Positions 23,122-33,900 of a DNA stretch of 64,000 bases are shown here, piece after piece. The stretch spans positions 124,001-188,000 of the forward strand of contig JABYQS010000034.1 in assembly GCA_022592435.1 (NCBI GenBank), given 5' to 3'. The stretch is from Cerioporus squamosus (lineage: Eukaryota; Basidiomycota; Agaricomycetes; Polyporales; Polyporaceae). Both the position numbers and the translations under genes were made by a program. Position 1 is the first letter of the stretch; each line of letters starts with the position of its first letter. Under the pieces are notes generated by a model. It saw only the letters and a list, made by a program, of their open reading frames with translations. It did not search any database and was not told the origin of the DNA.

Positions 23122-25902
23122 ATGGGCTCGAGCCGATTGTTCGCAAATCTTGCTGGTTCGCCTTCCGACCTCTCGCCTACACTGAGCTCCCTGGTAAGCA
23201 TGTCGCGGACATGACCGACATGGCTGCGTCGGACTGACATGCATCCCAGGAGGCCTCTGGAGGATCCGGAGCTTACGTGTCTGTAGCGGAACATGCGCGC
23301 CTGCAAGCAGAGAATGCGCGCATGTTGACGGAGTTCAATAACATGCGAGAGATGGTCAATATGCTGTTGTAAGTACAGCATTATCGTTCCACAATCAATT
23401 GCTAAGTATTCTGGGCAGTTCCCAAACAACGTGCGTGTTTACGCCTCTCGCGCTGGCGCATATATGCACCGCATATACCACAGGCCCCTGCAAGATGCAT
23501 TCCCAAGCCATGTACCTGCCCAGGCGCCCACTGCCACCACCGCCGCCAATCCCAGTGCAGGTAAATCCGGGATCTACGCGCAGATCTTTAAGAAGACCTC
23601 ATATTCTCCAGGTGGCTGGGCACACGGCATTACTCCGGGGCCGACGACTCTACAGGGCAAGCTGACTGCCTCTAGCGGTGCAGACGCTCGTACCGGCGAT
23701 CTCTCGTCCTCGTTTCCTGAGGTCGATGAGCACGGCGAAGTGCTTCTCTGTTTCAGGAAAAGGGAAAATTACCCTCAAGTGTGTTTGCTCCTCTGTGTAC
23801 TGTACTCCCAGGCACTGACCTTCGCTCACACAGGTGCCTGTCTGGAGCAAGGATGATCTGGACAAAGGAAGCACCAACTCTGGCATTACGGAGCCCGGCC
23901 GCACCAAGCGCAAGCCTGGGAGGCCAGCTAAGAAGAACAAGGTCACCGTGGAAGATGACGACAGCGAGGCAGAAGAAGCGCCGCCAAGCCACGGCTTACA
24001 CTGGCTGACAGATGTCCACGGCAAGGTCGTGAGCGACACTCGCATGGGTCAGTTCCGGAATGGTGGTCGTGCCTACTGGAACAAGCTGGTAGATCAAGGG
24101 CGCGCGCCACTGACATGGATGCGCGGCAACAACAGCGACATACAGCAGGACTTCTATCGCCATATGAAGAAGAAGTTTCCGGAGTTTAACCTGGCGGATG
24201 ACGACTGGAAGATTGAGTTGTGGGCTATACTGACCTATCCAGGGTACGTCGCCAATCGCAAGCAGAAATTCGCGGTATTGCGTGCACAGAAGGCTGCACA
24301 CGATGCCCAGACAGCTGCGCTGGATGCCCGTAAGGCTGCTGTCGAAGCGCGCAAGGCTGCAGCCACACAGGAGCCGTCGGGCGGCAAGAAGAAGCACAAG
24401 GGCAAGGGGAAGCCCGACAATGTGCCGATGGGTACGTCTCGTGTCATGTTCCCTCTGCCACTGGACACTCTGATGCCCCTTTGACTGGTAGCCAACACAC
24501 CTCCAGATGCCAGAGACGCAGCGAAGGAGGCTGACCGGGTAGGACTCGATGATGCGCTCTATCGAATGTCGCCGTCTCTTTGGGACGACGATCTGCTGCA
24601 AGAGCCTCCGGCACCAGTCCGCATAGGCAAGCGCGACATCGACTCAACTGACAACGACTCAGACGACCGGGCTGGGAAGCGCCAACGCACCGATGGGTAA
24701 GTGATTCACTGATGATTGTATATCGTGCTGACATGCGCAATTCATTCAGGTCTCCACTCAACTACCCGCCCTCGTCTCCGCCCTCTGACCTGCCCTTGTC
24801 CTCGCCCTCGTTGCCCCCCTCTGACCCGCTCTCGTCTTCGCCCTCATTCTCACTCTCCGGGTGGCCTGTGGAGCCTGCACCCACCGCTGTCAGTACGCCC
24901 GAGGCCATACCTGCGTGCGAGACCGAGCCCGTAGCCGCACACGCACGCATGTCTCCACCCGAGTGTGAGCGCGAACCGGGTCCTGCAGCGACCTCCGAGG
25001 CGGCATCCGAGACAATGTCCGAGACCGTGCCCGGCGCAGCAACCGCGCCGCCATTCCTCGCTCCTACGGGCGATGGAGAGCCCACTCGTCCTGCGACACT
25101 GGCGGCTACAGTGGTAAGCACAGATGGGTAGCTCGTCCATGTCTCGACGCTAATGGTTGATTATACTACATACAGGTCCAAAATCCTCTGTGCGTGCGCT
25201 GTGCTTACATCTGCACGCTGCTAATCACCATGCTTCTGCAGCAAGGGGATGTGGAAGAACGCCAAGACGCCCGACCCTGCGAAACGTACCACAGAACCCT
25301 ACGCAGGTCGATCGCTGCCAGTCCCACCCGAAGACATCCCTGGGAAGAAAGTCGGGAAAGGGTCCAAAAAGGTGACATCCAAGCGTCCTTGGCCACCTTC
25401 GCCCAGCAAGACTACCCCAAAGTAAGTTCTCAGCCCCATCCGGAGTACCAGACTAACGTGTACATGTAGGCCCAAATGCGCAAGACTATGGAGCATCGAA
25501 CACCCCTCGGGGACCGAAGAGGAGTTCGACAAATGGTTCAAGGAGACGTCCGCAAGGTCCCGCACCGAGATCAAGGTGATGGACTCATCCGATGCGCGGC
25601 GCCCATGCTCACGTCTCCGCAGAATTACATCAAGACTCGGATGGCAGCTGGAGGCTCGTGAACGGTACCGGTGCGTTTGAGCGATACCATCTCGTATTGT
25701 ACTAACTATTTTCCAACTGGCTTACTCTAGGGCGGCACCACACTCCGACTTCTTGGTGCAGAGCCGACAGTTGGCACGGAAGACTCGTATTCGCGACCGA
25801 CGACTGTCTACTGCGGATTCTGGGCCTCTGGGGCGACTCGACTCGACTCTGGTGACTTCTCGGGACTGGCTAGTCAGGCAACTCGGACCCCCGGAGCTTT
25901 GA
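23122..25902 (+). CDS. Accessory transposon gene B, AT-hook/coiled-coil protein
   Basis: Exons joined in phase are 23122-23193, 23250-23368, an exon ending at 23778 with unresolved start, 23834-24431, 24492-24696, 24750-25113, 25176-25189, 25242-25421, 25470-25670 and 25731-25902. The product is roughly 700 aa. Features in order: a coiled-coil segment (EHARLQAENARMLTEFNNMR), an AT-hook-like core KRKPGRPAKKNK, a conserved-looking globular part (GLHWLTDVHGKVVSDTRMGQ, NGGRAYWNKLVDQGRAPLTW, DFYRHMKKKFPEFN), Ala/Lys repeats, a Ser/Pro-rich linker and a basic C-terminus. DNA binding is likely from the AT hook. By position it could be a counterpart of plant TnpA/TNPD-type cofactors that bind subterminal DNA, but no sequence relation is claimed. 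ATG 23014 is an alternative in-frame start. Confidence 0.68.
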
Positions 25903-26019
25903 CCCTCTCGACTTCTCTCGGACTTGTCGACTTCTTGGACGCTGGAGGATGAGGATGCTGGCACAGGCGGGCGCGACAGCGGGAGGGACAGTGCACCGTG
26001 GCGTGACGGCGCGCGCGAT

Positions 26020-26148
26020 GGCCGGCAGACGCGACGACGGGCAGGCGACGGGCGCAACAACAACCGGGCGGGGGGCGCGACGGTGATGCGACGCGACGGG
26101 CGGGCGCAGGCGCGACGCGGGGGCGGGGGCGGGCGCGACGGGCGCGAT
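26020..26148. repeat. GC-rich short repeats near right end of transposon
   Basis: Repeated GCGACGGGC-like units make a strongly G-rich, C-poor plus strand about 260-390 bp inside the right terminus. CACTA elements often have subterminal repeats bound by an accessory protein. A comparable cluster at the left end is not evident. Confidence 0.5.
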
Positions 26149-26378
26149 GTGTTTTCATGTGTTTCCATGTGTTCGCAAGAGTTCTTTTCGCAGCAATTCT
26201 ATTCTGTACGTCGAAACATCTCATGCGAGAGGAGAACAGACTGCATTGGACGGGAATACGTGGAAATAGAATGGTATGTGTTCTAATATTAAAAGCGTTC
26301 CGGATTCTGTATTGTCCTCGTAGCTATTGCGTGCTATTCTGTTCTACTATGACGTGAGATCTAAACAGACTACAATAC

Positions 26379-26410
26379 ATCAGAACACAGACGATTCTCA
26401 CTGGGGGTCA
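26379..26410. repeat. Right 29-bp terminal inverted repeat and TSD (TCA)
   Basis: The inverted repeat at 26379-26407 begins ATCAGAACACAG and ends TTCTCACTGGGGG. The TSD TCA follows at 26408-26410. See the left end for pairing. Confidence 0.9.
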
Positions 26411-26996
26411 CCTTTGTGTGGCCACATGAACCTTGTCCGGCGCGTCGAGGGTCCGAACTCGATCGGTGCGCGCGCAGTAACTTGGAGTGCGGGTCGGAGA
26501 GCTCGGAGGGACGCTCTCACGATTCTGTGTTAACTGACATAGCCAGAGAAAGCCGCTGGTTTGGCCGTGAGTTTCCGAAGCTCGTGTCGCGAGAGGGCCG
26601 CACTGACGTAGTGTATGAATCTATGATATGCCGGTGTAACGGCGCGCGCGGTAGATCGTTCATGGCCTCTTTTGCAGGAACACGAGGCCTGTCAGGTACT
26701 GCAAGACTTGCAGATGCACTCAAGAAAGACGGGAGAGCCAGGACAGAAAGGCCCATAATCTAGAGAAAGGAGCAGTATATTTGAGCAAGCTGCAACGACC
26801 GTCGACAGGCTATGTAGCTGGAATGGCCGTGCGCATCGGCGACGGAAGGTGTGGCGGAAAAGGGAGAGATGTGTGGAAGCGCCCATGGCCCCCAATAGGG
26901 GCAGTGGGCCGGAGGGGAAGTTGAGACTCCGCTGCCAGAGCGCTGTTGCTTGAGATCCTCAGGCTGAGGCTCCTCCTGCTGGACTCCCCTCACCGT

Positions 26997-27045
26997 CTTC
27001 CCCTCCGCCTCCCTCCTCTTCTCCCTCTTCTTTCCCTCCTCGGAT
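26997..27045 (+). promoter_or_regulatory. Pyrimidine-rich tract before casein kinase gene
   Basis: A CT-rich tract ends about 15 nt before the ATG at 27059, as is usual around transcription starts of well-expressed fungal genes. No TATA box is evident nearby. Confidence 0.4.
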
Positions 27046-27058
27046 TGCCCTCGCCAGC

Positions 27059-29489
27059 ATGACTACTCCTCATGTAATTGCATCCTCTTCAGCACACCAC
27101 TCATCCCAGTCGGCTACCTCTAATGGCGTCGTGGGCAATCACTTCCGGGTCGGAAAGAAGATTGGGGAGGGCTCGTTTGGTGTAGTATTCGAAGGTGCGT
27201 GTGCTTCAGGTGCGCGAGAGACTGGACGGGCGGACTGAGGGTCTCCTTTGTACAGGCACGAACATGCTCAACAACCAGCCCGTTGCCATCAAATTTGTAC
27301 GTGACGCACTCCAGAAGGACCTCTGCGTATGCAAGACGAACATTGACTCTTCTTGTCGCACTAGGAACCGCGCAAGTCTGAGGCCCCTCAGTTGCGTGAC
27401 GAGTACCGGTCGTACCGGACGTTGAACGGCACTCGTACGTGTCTCCTTGAAACCCACATATAGGGTGGCGCCACGATCATCCTGCTGACTCTCGCGCGAC
27501 ACATAGCGGGTGTCCCTCAGGTTCACTACTTCGGCCAGGAGGGTCTTCACAATGTCTTGGTCATCGACCTGCTCGGTCCCAACCTCGAGGATCTGTTCGA
27601 CATGTGCAACCGCAAGTTCAGCATCAAGACCGTCTGCATGGCTGCCAAGCAGATGGTGAGTGTTCCCTCCGTACACCGCGTTTTGCACCGGTACAGCGCT
27701 GGCAGGAGGCATTGGAGTGGCCTCCATGTTGCAGGCGCACTCCATTCATCTCGCAGCGGTTGCGGTTCATTCCTGCCTATCGCTTGACAATCGGCTGTCG
27801 GCACCTAGGCGCTCGAGCCGACGGTGAGCGCCTTGAGGCCGTCGGTGGCGGCCCCATGTCCCTGTCGGATGGGTCTCATGGCCCGGAACGTCGGCCAGCT
27901 TGTCGTACCCGTGGGTGTCTGTGTCTAGGTGGCTGATCCACGTTTATGTTGTAGGTGACCCGCGTACAGTCGATCCACGAGAAGTCACTCATCTACCGGG
28001 ACATCAAGCCTGACAACTTCTTGATTGGTGTCCCTGGAACGAAGACGGCTAATACCATTCACATCATCGGTACGTACTTCACTGCGTTATATTGCTGGAA
28101 GACACATCGTTGCTTGTTCCACACGATCATCCATTTCTTCCTCAGTCATATGGTCGCATCTGGGGGTATTGTTTGTCCGTTCCACGCTCAGAATCTGTTT
28201 CACTCCATCTTCCTTACGCTGCCTGAGTCACAATTATACGGGACCAGATCTGTACTGACGCTTGCAATGCAGATTTTGGTATGGCCAAGCATTACCGGGA
28301 TCCGAAGACCAAGGTTCACATTCCCTACCGTGAGCGTAAGTCGCTCTCCGGTACCGCCCGGTACATGTCTATCAACACGCATTTGGGTCGCGAGCAATCG
28401 CGTCGGGATGACCTCGAGTCCCTCGGACATGTCTTCATGTACTTCTTGCGGGGTGGGCTGCCGTGGCAAGGCCTTCGTGCTGCAACGAACAAGCAGAAGT
28501 ATGAAAAGATCGGAGAGAAGAAGCAGAGCACGCCCATTGAGGAGCTCTGCGAGGGTTTCCCTGGTTAGTCCTGCTTCTACAGCATATAGCTGCTGAACTA
28601 AACCTTGGTATGTCAGAGGAGTTCGCCATCTACATGAACTATGTCCGCAAGCTCGGCTTCGAAGAGACCCCGGACTATGACTTCCTGCGCGAGCTCTTCA
28701 CGAAGGTTCTGAAGACGCTCGGAGAGCCTGAGGATGGTGTCTTCGACTGGATGTTGCTGAACGGCGGAAAGGGCTGGGAGGCTAGCCACGTACGTCACAT
28801 GGGTGCTCAACGCTCTGCTGCCCCGCTGATCACCCGTTTAGACTTCTGCTCTGCTGGCCTCTGCCCATGGCGGTACCCCTCATACGCCACACCGTGAGCA
28901 CCGCCGGGACAGAGAGCGCCCTCACAGGTCATCCCGCAATGCTCTCCAGGATGGTACCTCGCCATCGTCACCACTGGTATTGGCACCGACACCTGCTCAT
29001 GTCAAGAGCAACAGTCGCCGGCCGCACGATGCGTCGCGTGGCGGTTCACGTGAACATGTCAGTGTGCAGCCGCTTGCGCCGCAGAGCAGGCGGCAGAGCC
29101 AACAGCAAATACCGCGCGCAGAACGCGACAGCGGGCTTGTGGCTCCTCACCCTTATGCTGCGCCGGGGAGCTCGGGCGGCTATCGTACGAACGCATACGG
29201 CCGCCAGTCACCCGTTCCTCCCAACGGTACCCCAGGTGCGAACGGTTCAGGTCTTCTTCAGCAGCCCAACAACTCAGATTCGTTCATGTATGGTCAAGGC
29301 GCGGCCAAGAATGGCACTGCGAGCCGGGAGGGCACGACGACTGCGGGCACACGGCAGGAGGGCATGAACGGCCAGACTCGCGGAATGACGGTGTACGACA
29401 GGGAGCAGATGGAACGTGTTGGAGAGCAGGACGAGCACGGTATGGGGCGGAAGAAGGGATTCTGGGCTGCGTTCTGCTGTCGGGCATAA
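27059..29489 (+). CDS. Casein kinase I, Yck-type with C-terminal Cys-Cys
   Basis: Eight exons join in phase: 27059-27194, 27256-27296, 27365-27434, 27507-27655, 27955-28069, 28273-28563, 28617-28789 and 28842-29489, giving 540 aa. The kinase domain starts near residue 30: glycine loop [12 protein letters not shown], lysine in PVAIKFEP, catalytic loop [23 protein letters not shown], and the CK1 mark [22 protein letters not shown]1 uses SIN in place of the usual APE motif. The tail is Ser/Gln/Gly-rich, then [12 protein letters not shown] and a terminal [12 protein letters not shown]. The penultimate Cys pair is like the palmitoylated C-terminus of yeast Yck1/Yck2, so plasma-membrane attachment is likely. 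Introns 4 (299 nt) and 5 (203 nt) are unusually long for this locus. Roles of the family are sugar sensing, morphogenesis and endocytosis. Confidence 0.93.
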
Positions 29490-30834
29490 GGACTTCTATT
29501 GCCTCGGCGCGCACGGGCTGCGCGGATCATCTTGTGGGTCAATCCATGTCTCTGTATGTTTAAGCTAATGAAATCTTATGTTATGAACTCGCAGATTTGC
29601 AAGCATCTCCTCCTATGACGGCTCTGACGACTCCATGAACGACCTAACTTACCGCACCCCCTATTCGACATCAAACTGCTTTGAGAGCTATCTCGCTTTC
29701 CGCATCCTCATGGCCGCTTCATGACCCGCGACGCCCACATACACCACCTCGCACAGCCAGCATCCCGCACAGACTGCCTGCATACCCGTTCCATTCGCCA
29801 TGTGTATATTCGCTAGTGCTACTCAGGGTTGGCGCCCCGTCGTAATACCGTATCTCTGGAAGTCTATCGTCTCGGTCTTCTCAAAGCTCCAAGCTTCGAT
29901 CTTGAATATACGTATACCGCCTTGCGCTTCCTCGTCTCGCTCTGGTTCCGGCCCAAAGGACACCGCCGCTCGTTTCCCACCGTTTCCTCTCCTCTCCTCC
30001 CCTGTCGGTTCCTCGTACCCTTCGCCCCCGGCGGTGCCCACGCACATGTCCTCCTTCACTCGCTTCGGGCTGGTGCTGCGGGCCTTCTGCTGCCCGTACG
30101 TCACCAACGTTGTCCCACCGCGAGCGCTGTTGGAGACCCGTCCGTGTCCTTTGTTGATTCATTGCATACCAGCTGCTGGCGTAGAACGCTCGGGTCTATA
30201 GTCTATCTCTATCCATATTCCTGATTTTCTGTCTTCACCGTCTTCTCTCCCTCCCTCTCTGTTTCCGCTCGCTGTTGTCGACTGGGTTTCACTTATTTTC
30301 GAGCATCTTGCCATGTTCACTAGTTGGTTCTTAATAGACACTGGCTGCGCGGACTGACTCTTGGTGATACAGACGACTGTTCTGTGTGCGCAGGAACTGA
30401 ATCACCCATGGAAGTACACAAGCTCGCCGAGGGAACTATGACGGGATGCGAGGCGTAGGCGTCTCTTTCCTTTGTCCTCCCTACCTCTAGCATCCTCCTT
30501 CATCATGCCCTCTGTGTAGCTACTCGTCGACGAAGTTCTGATAATTCTTACTCGTTCCAGGACAAGACCCATATCTGCTATCTGGCGCGTTGCAGGTGGC
30601 ACATCAACGATGTAACAATAAAACGCCCTCTCGGCAGAGCATACACAACACCCCTCACCGACGACGGCGTTCGATGCTGATGGCAAGACTGTATAGACAA
30701 TGGATGCATTGTTGCGCGCCACTGGGGTCTACGGCCCTTGCGCAGGTATGAATGCTCATAATGGGTCCGCCCGTCGACCCCAGTCGTCTGCACCAAGTCA
30801 TGAACTTCCTTGCGAAACTCTTGAAGCTCTCTCT
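29490..30834. other. Intergenic, no gene seen
   Basis: About 1.3 kb downstream of the kinase gene. Frames on both strands near 29.8-30.2 kb overlap each other, have no homology I recognise and no supporting splice structure. The region is pyrimidine-rich around 29,990-30,270. Confidence 0.4.
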
Positions 30835-30887
30835 TCCTCCTCCTCCTCCTCCTCCTCCTCCTCCTCCTCCGCCGCCGCCGCCGCCGT
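30835..30887. repeat. (CCT)n/(CCG)n microsatellite
   Basis: An uninterrupted CCT run is followed by a GCC run, ending about 50 bp before the chosen ATG of the next gene. Read in frame with that gene it encodes 17 prolines. Confidence 0.9.
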
Positions 30888-30934
30888 CGCGAAGAAACTA
30901 CTATCTTTCCGTGGGCAGGTATGCCGCCCTGCGA

Positions 30935-33900
30935 ATGGACCCCGTTGCTACCGTTAGCAGCGTGCAGGGTGTAGACGACGAGGCACTCCACGCTGCACAG
31001 GCTATACACCCGAAAACCTACTTGGTCTACATCAAAACGGTGCGTCTCGCTCCAGCCCGCGCCCAAACCTGCTCTAATGGTCAACGGTGTCTGCGTACAG
31101 GACGTGACCTTGCCTCATCCCTCTAAACCATGGTTCTGCTACTCCGTGATGCCCGTTGTGCGCTCTCTCCGTCCCGCCGATCCGGCACGCAACATCGAGC
31201 CCGCGATGTGCTTGCCCATCGCGCCGAACGACGGCCACCCCTGCGACCGCGAGCCTCTCCACACGGAGCCCCCGTTCCCCTTCGCGAACTGCTACCACTG
31301 GGACGGCACGGCGCTGACCGTACGCGTGCGCGCCGCGCCGGAGGGATGGGATGAGAACGAAGCGACGGTTTTTCCAGCAAATGAGCGCGACCACCTAAAT
31401 ACAGTCGACGCTAGTGCTGGCCCAAAGGTCATCAGGGTGCTTTCCGAGTCCGACTGGGTTGTCCCTAGGGCCGTGCCAGGACCGGTAAAATGGCCTGACC
31501 AAACGCCTCCCATACACCCGAAGCAGTGGCCACCCGTTCATCCGACTATGTTCGCAAAATGGGACGACAGTCATCCATCCGTCCGTATATGGTCAGGCAA
31601 CGGAGACTATATGCTCGCCCCGCCTCCTGCTATCGCAGCCACAGCCAGCGGGAGCGGCACCTCGCACTCAACCTCCACCGCGGAGACTGGCGATGCGGAG
31701 CCCGGGGCTGGCGGTACGCCGTCCACCGCGAACACGAGCGTGGATAGTCTCGCCGAGTCTTTGGACGTGCTGCGGTCCACCACCGTTCTGGGGGACGTGC
31801 GCGAGAAGGCGAAAGACGCGGACCTCCTCCCCATCGTCGACCTGTGGTACGACTTGACTGCGCACCTGACGCAGGATGACATACCCAGTCCTCTCGACTT
31901 TTACCGCGAGCGCCACGAGATCGTCAAGTAGGTGGAACTTGACTGTCCGAACGACGATCCTGACGCATATATACTATCGCTGCACCGGAAGTGAACAACG
32001 CCGGATCTGCAACAGAAGTGAACAATCCTACCTGGAAGTATAAAATCTGATCCGTTTTCCGTCGTTCTTGTTGCGTTCGGTGCGCAATCGTCTTGTCTAT
32101 ACACCTGTGAAAAGAGCGTGAGGATATGTGCAGATGCTGCGATGATAGGGAAGTAGCAATGACTCGAGTTGGGCGCGCGCGGGGTTGATTGCCCTCGGCT
32201 TGGGCGTCCTCTCCATCGATGCCCTTGAAACTCAGGGGGTCTTATATAGAGTGCTGTAAGATGACATACCTGATTTTCCGAAGGGATCTGTGAAGATGGG
32301 GAGGCTGCAGTGTGCGGGAGGGCTTCAAGCGTGACGATCCGCCACAGAGAGGTGTCGGAGTTCGAAATTAGCTCTTGCCGGCCTGAAGCCGACCAGATCC
32401 CGATCGTACTACGCGCTACGTCACTGCCAGAGACCTCGCAGCGCGCGCATCGCGACGTCGCTCTCTCTCCATCTTGCTCTTCCCTACCTTGCACTTTAGC
32501 TCTCCTGCTGACCGCGTCTTCCTCTCTGGCTGTGCTTGCCTCGCTTCACGCTCTCTGCACTCCGGATGACTCTCAGCCAGAAGCAATGCGGTCAAGCTCA
32601 GTACGAGGCCAAGATTCAGCAAGCCCTTGCAAGTTTGCGCTCCCAGACCAAGCCCAATGTGTACGGTACCGCGCTCAAGTTCAGGGTCAACCCGGGCACT
32701 CTACGGCGACGCTGGAAAGGCCTTACCAAGCCCCGACAACTCGCCCATGAGTCTCAACAAATCCTCAGCAACGCTCAAGAGCGCGCACTTGTCGAGTGGG
32801 CAACTCACCTCAGCGACATCGGCCGCCCGCTCACCAAGCGCACACTGCGCAAGAAGGTTCAGCGCATCGCACAGCGGAGCCGCGCCCCCTCTCGTAAGTG
32901 GGTGCAAGGTTTCCTCGCGCGCAATCCCGACGTCCGCTTGGGCAAGCCGTCTGGGATGGATCCGAAGCGCGCACAGGCATTCAACGAGACGACCGTCAAG
33001 AACCACTTCGATCTTCTACGGGAGGTTATGGAGGAGCATGGGATACCGTGGGAGCATGTCTATAACATGGACGAGAAGGGGATACAGCGGGGAGGGCGTA
33101 ATCAAAAGAAGTACCGGTACCTGATACCTAGGTCGAGACGCCCTGCATACAAGCTTCGTAGTGCCAACTTGGAGCTTGTCACGGTCATCGAGTGTGTGCG
33201 GGCGGACGGAGAATCCCTCAAGCCTGCGTTCATCTTTCCAGGGAAAGAGTTTCACAAAGAATGGTTTGAAGTCGACCCTGACATCCTGTGAGCACGCGCA
33301 TTCTGCAGCCTTTCCGCTTCTGTGACTGCTTACTTACACTGTATATTCCAGGGTGTGCATGTCGCCGAATGGATGGACAGACGATGCGCTGTGCGCTGAA
33401 TGGTTCGAACATATGTTCATCCCTCAAGCCACCGCCCAACGAGTCTCTGACGCGCCGATCCTGCTCATTTACGATGGTCACGGCTCTCACGCATCCCCTC
33501 GTGTTGTCGAACTTGCTCTCAAGCACAATATCCACCTCTTCTGCCTGCCGCCGCATACCACCCACAAGCTTCAACCCCTCGATGTTGGCTGCTTTTCCCA
33601 GTTGCAAGCTGCTTGGGAAGCCCAGTGTGAGCATGTCACCGATACGACCCACAGTGAAGTGCGCAAGCAGGACATTGTGCGGGAGTATATGGCTGCTCGT
33701 GAACACTCCATGATGCCGTCGCTCATCTGCAAGGCATTCAAGAAGTGCAGCCTCAACCCACTAAACCCGGACATCTTTGTCGCCGCAGACTTCGCACCAA
33801 GCGCGAACACTTCTCATCATGCCCACCTTTCCGCTTCGTATCCCTGTCAGCTGGAGCATAGTGCAACGGCTGAGCACAATGCTGCACTGTCTCAGCGACA

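Larger units (their letters stand above)
17237..26407 (+). mobile_element. Complete CACTA/Tnp2-type DNA transposon, 9.17 kb
   Basis: The element is bounded by 29-bp terminal inverted repeats (17237-17265 and 26379-26407; 27 of 29 positions pair). It is flanked by a direct TCA on each side (17234-17236 and 26408-26410), a 3-bp target-site duplication as is usual for the CACTA (En/Spm) superfamily. It contains a Tnp2-type transposase on the plus strand, an unknown gene on the minus strand, and a multi-exon AT-hook gene on the plus strand. The ends start CCCCCAGTGAGAA rather than CACTA, so it may belong to a fungal branch of the superfamily. All genes inside look largely intact, suggesting recent activity; the two mismatches in the ends are the only clear age signal. 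Confidence 0.9.

Noticed and set aside
26040..26148. CRISPR-like or satellite array
   Set aside because: Repeat units are short, irregular and without spacers of constant length, and the genome is eukaryotic.
29823..30224. Overlapping frames on both strands downstream of the casein kinase gene
   Set aside because: They are mutually antisense, lack homology and start at arb non-conserved points; treated as intergenic.
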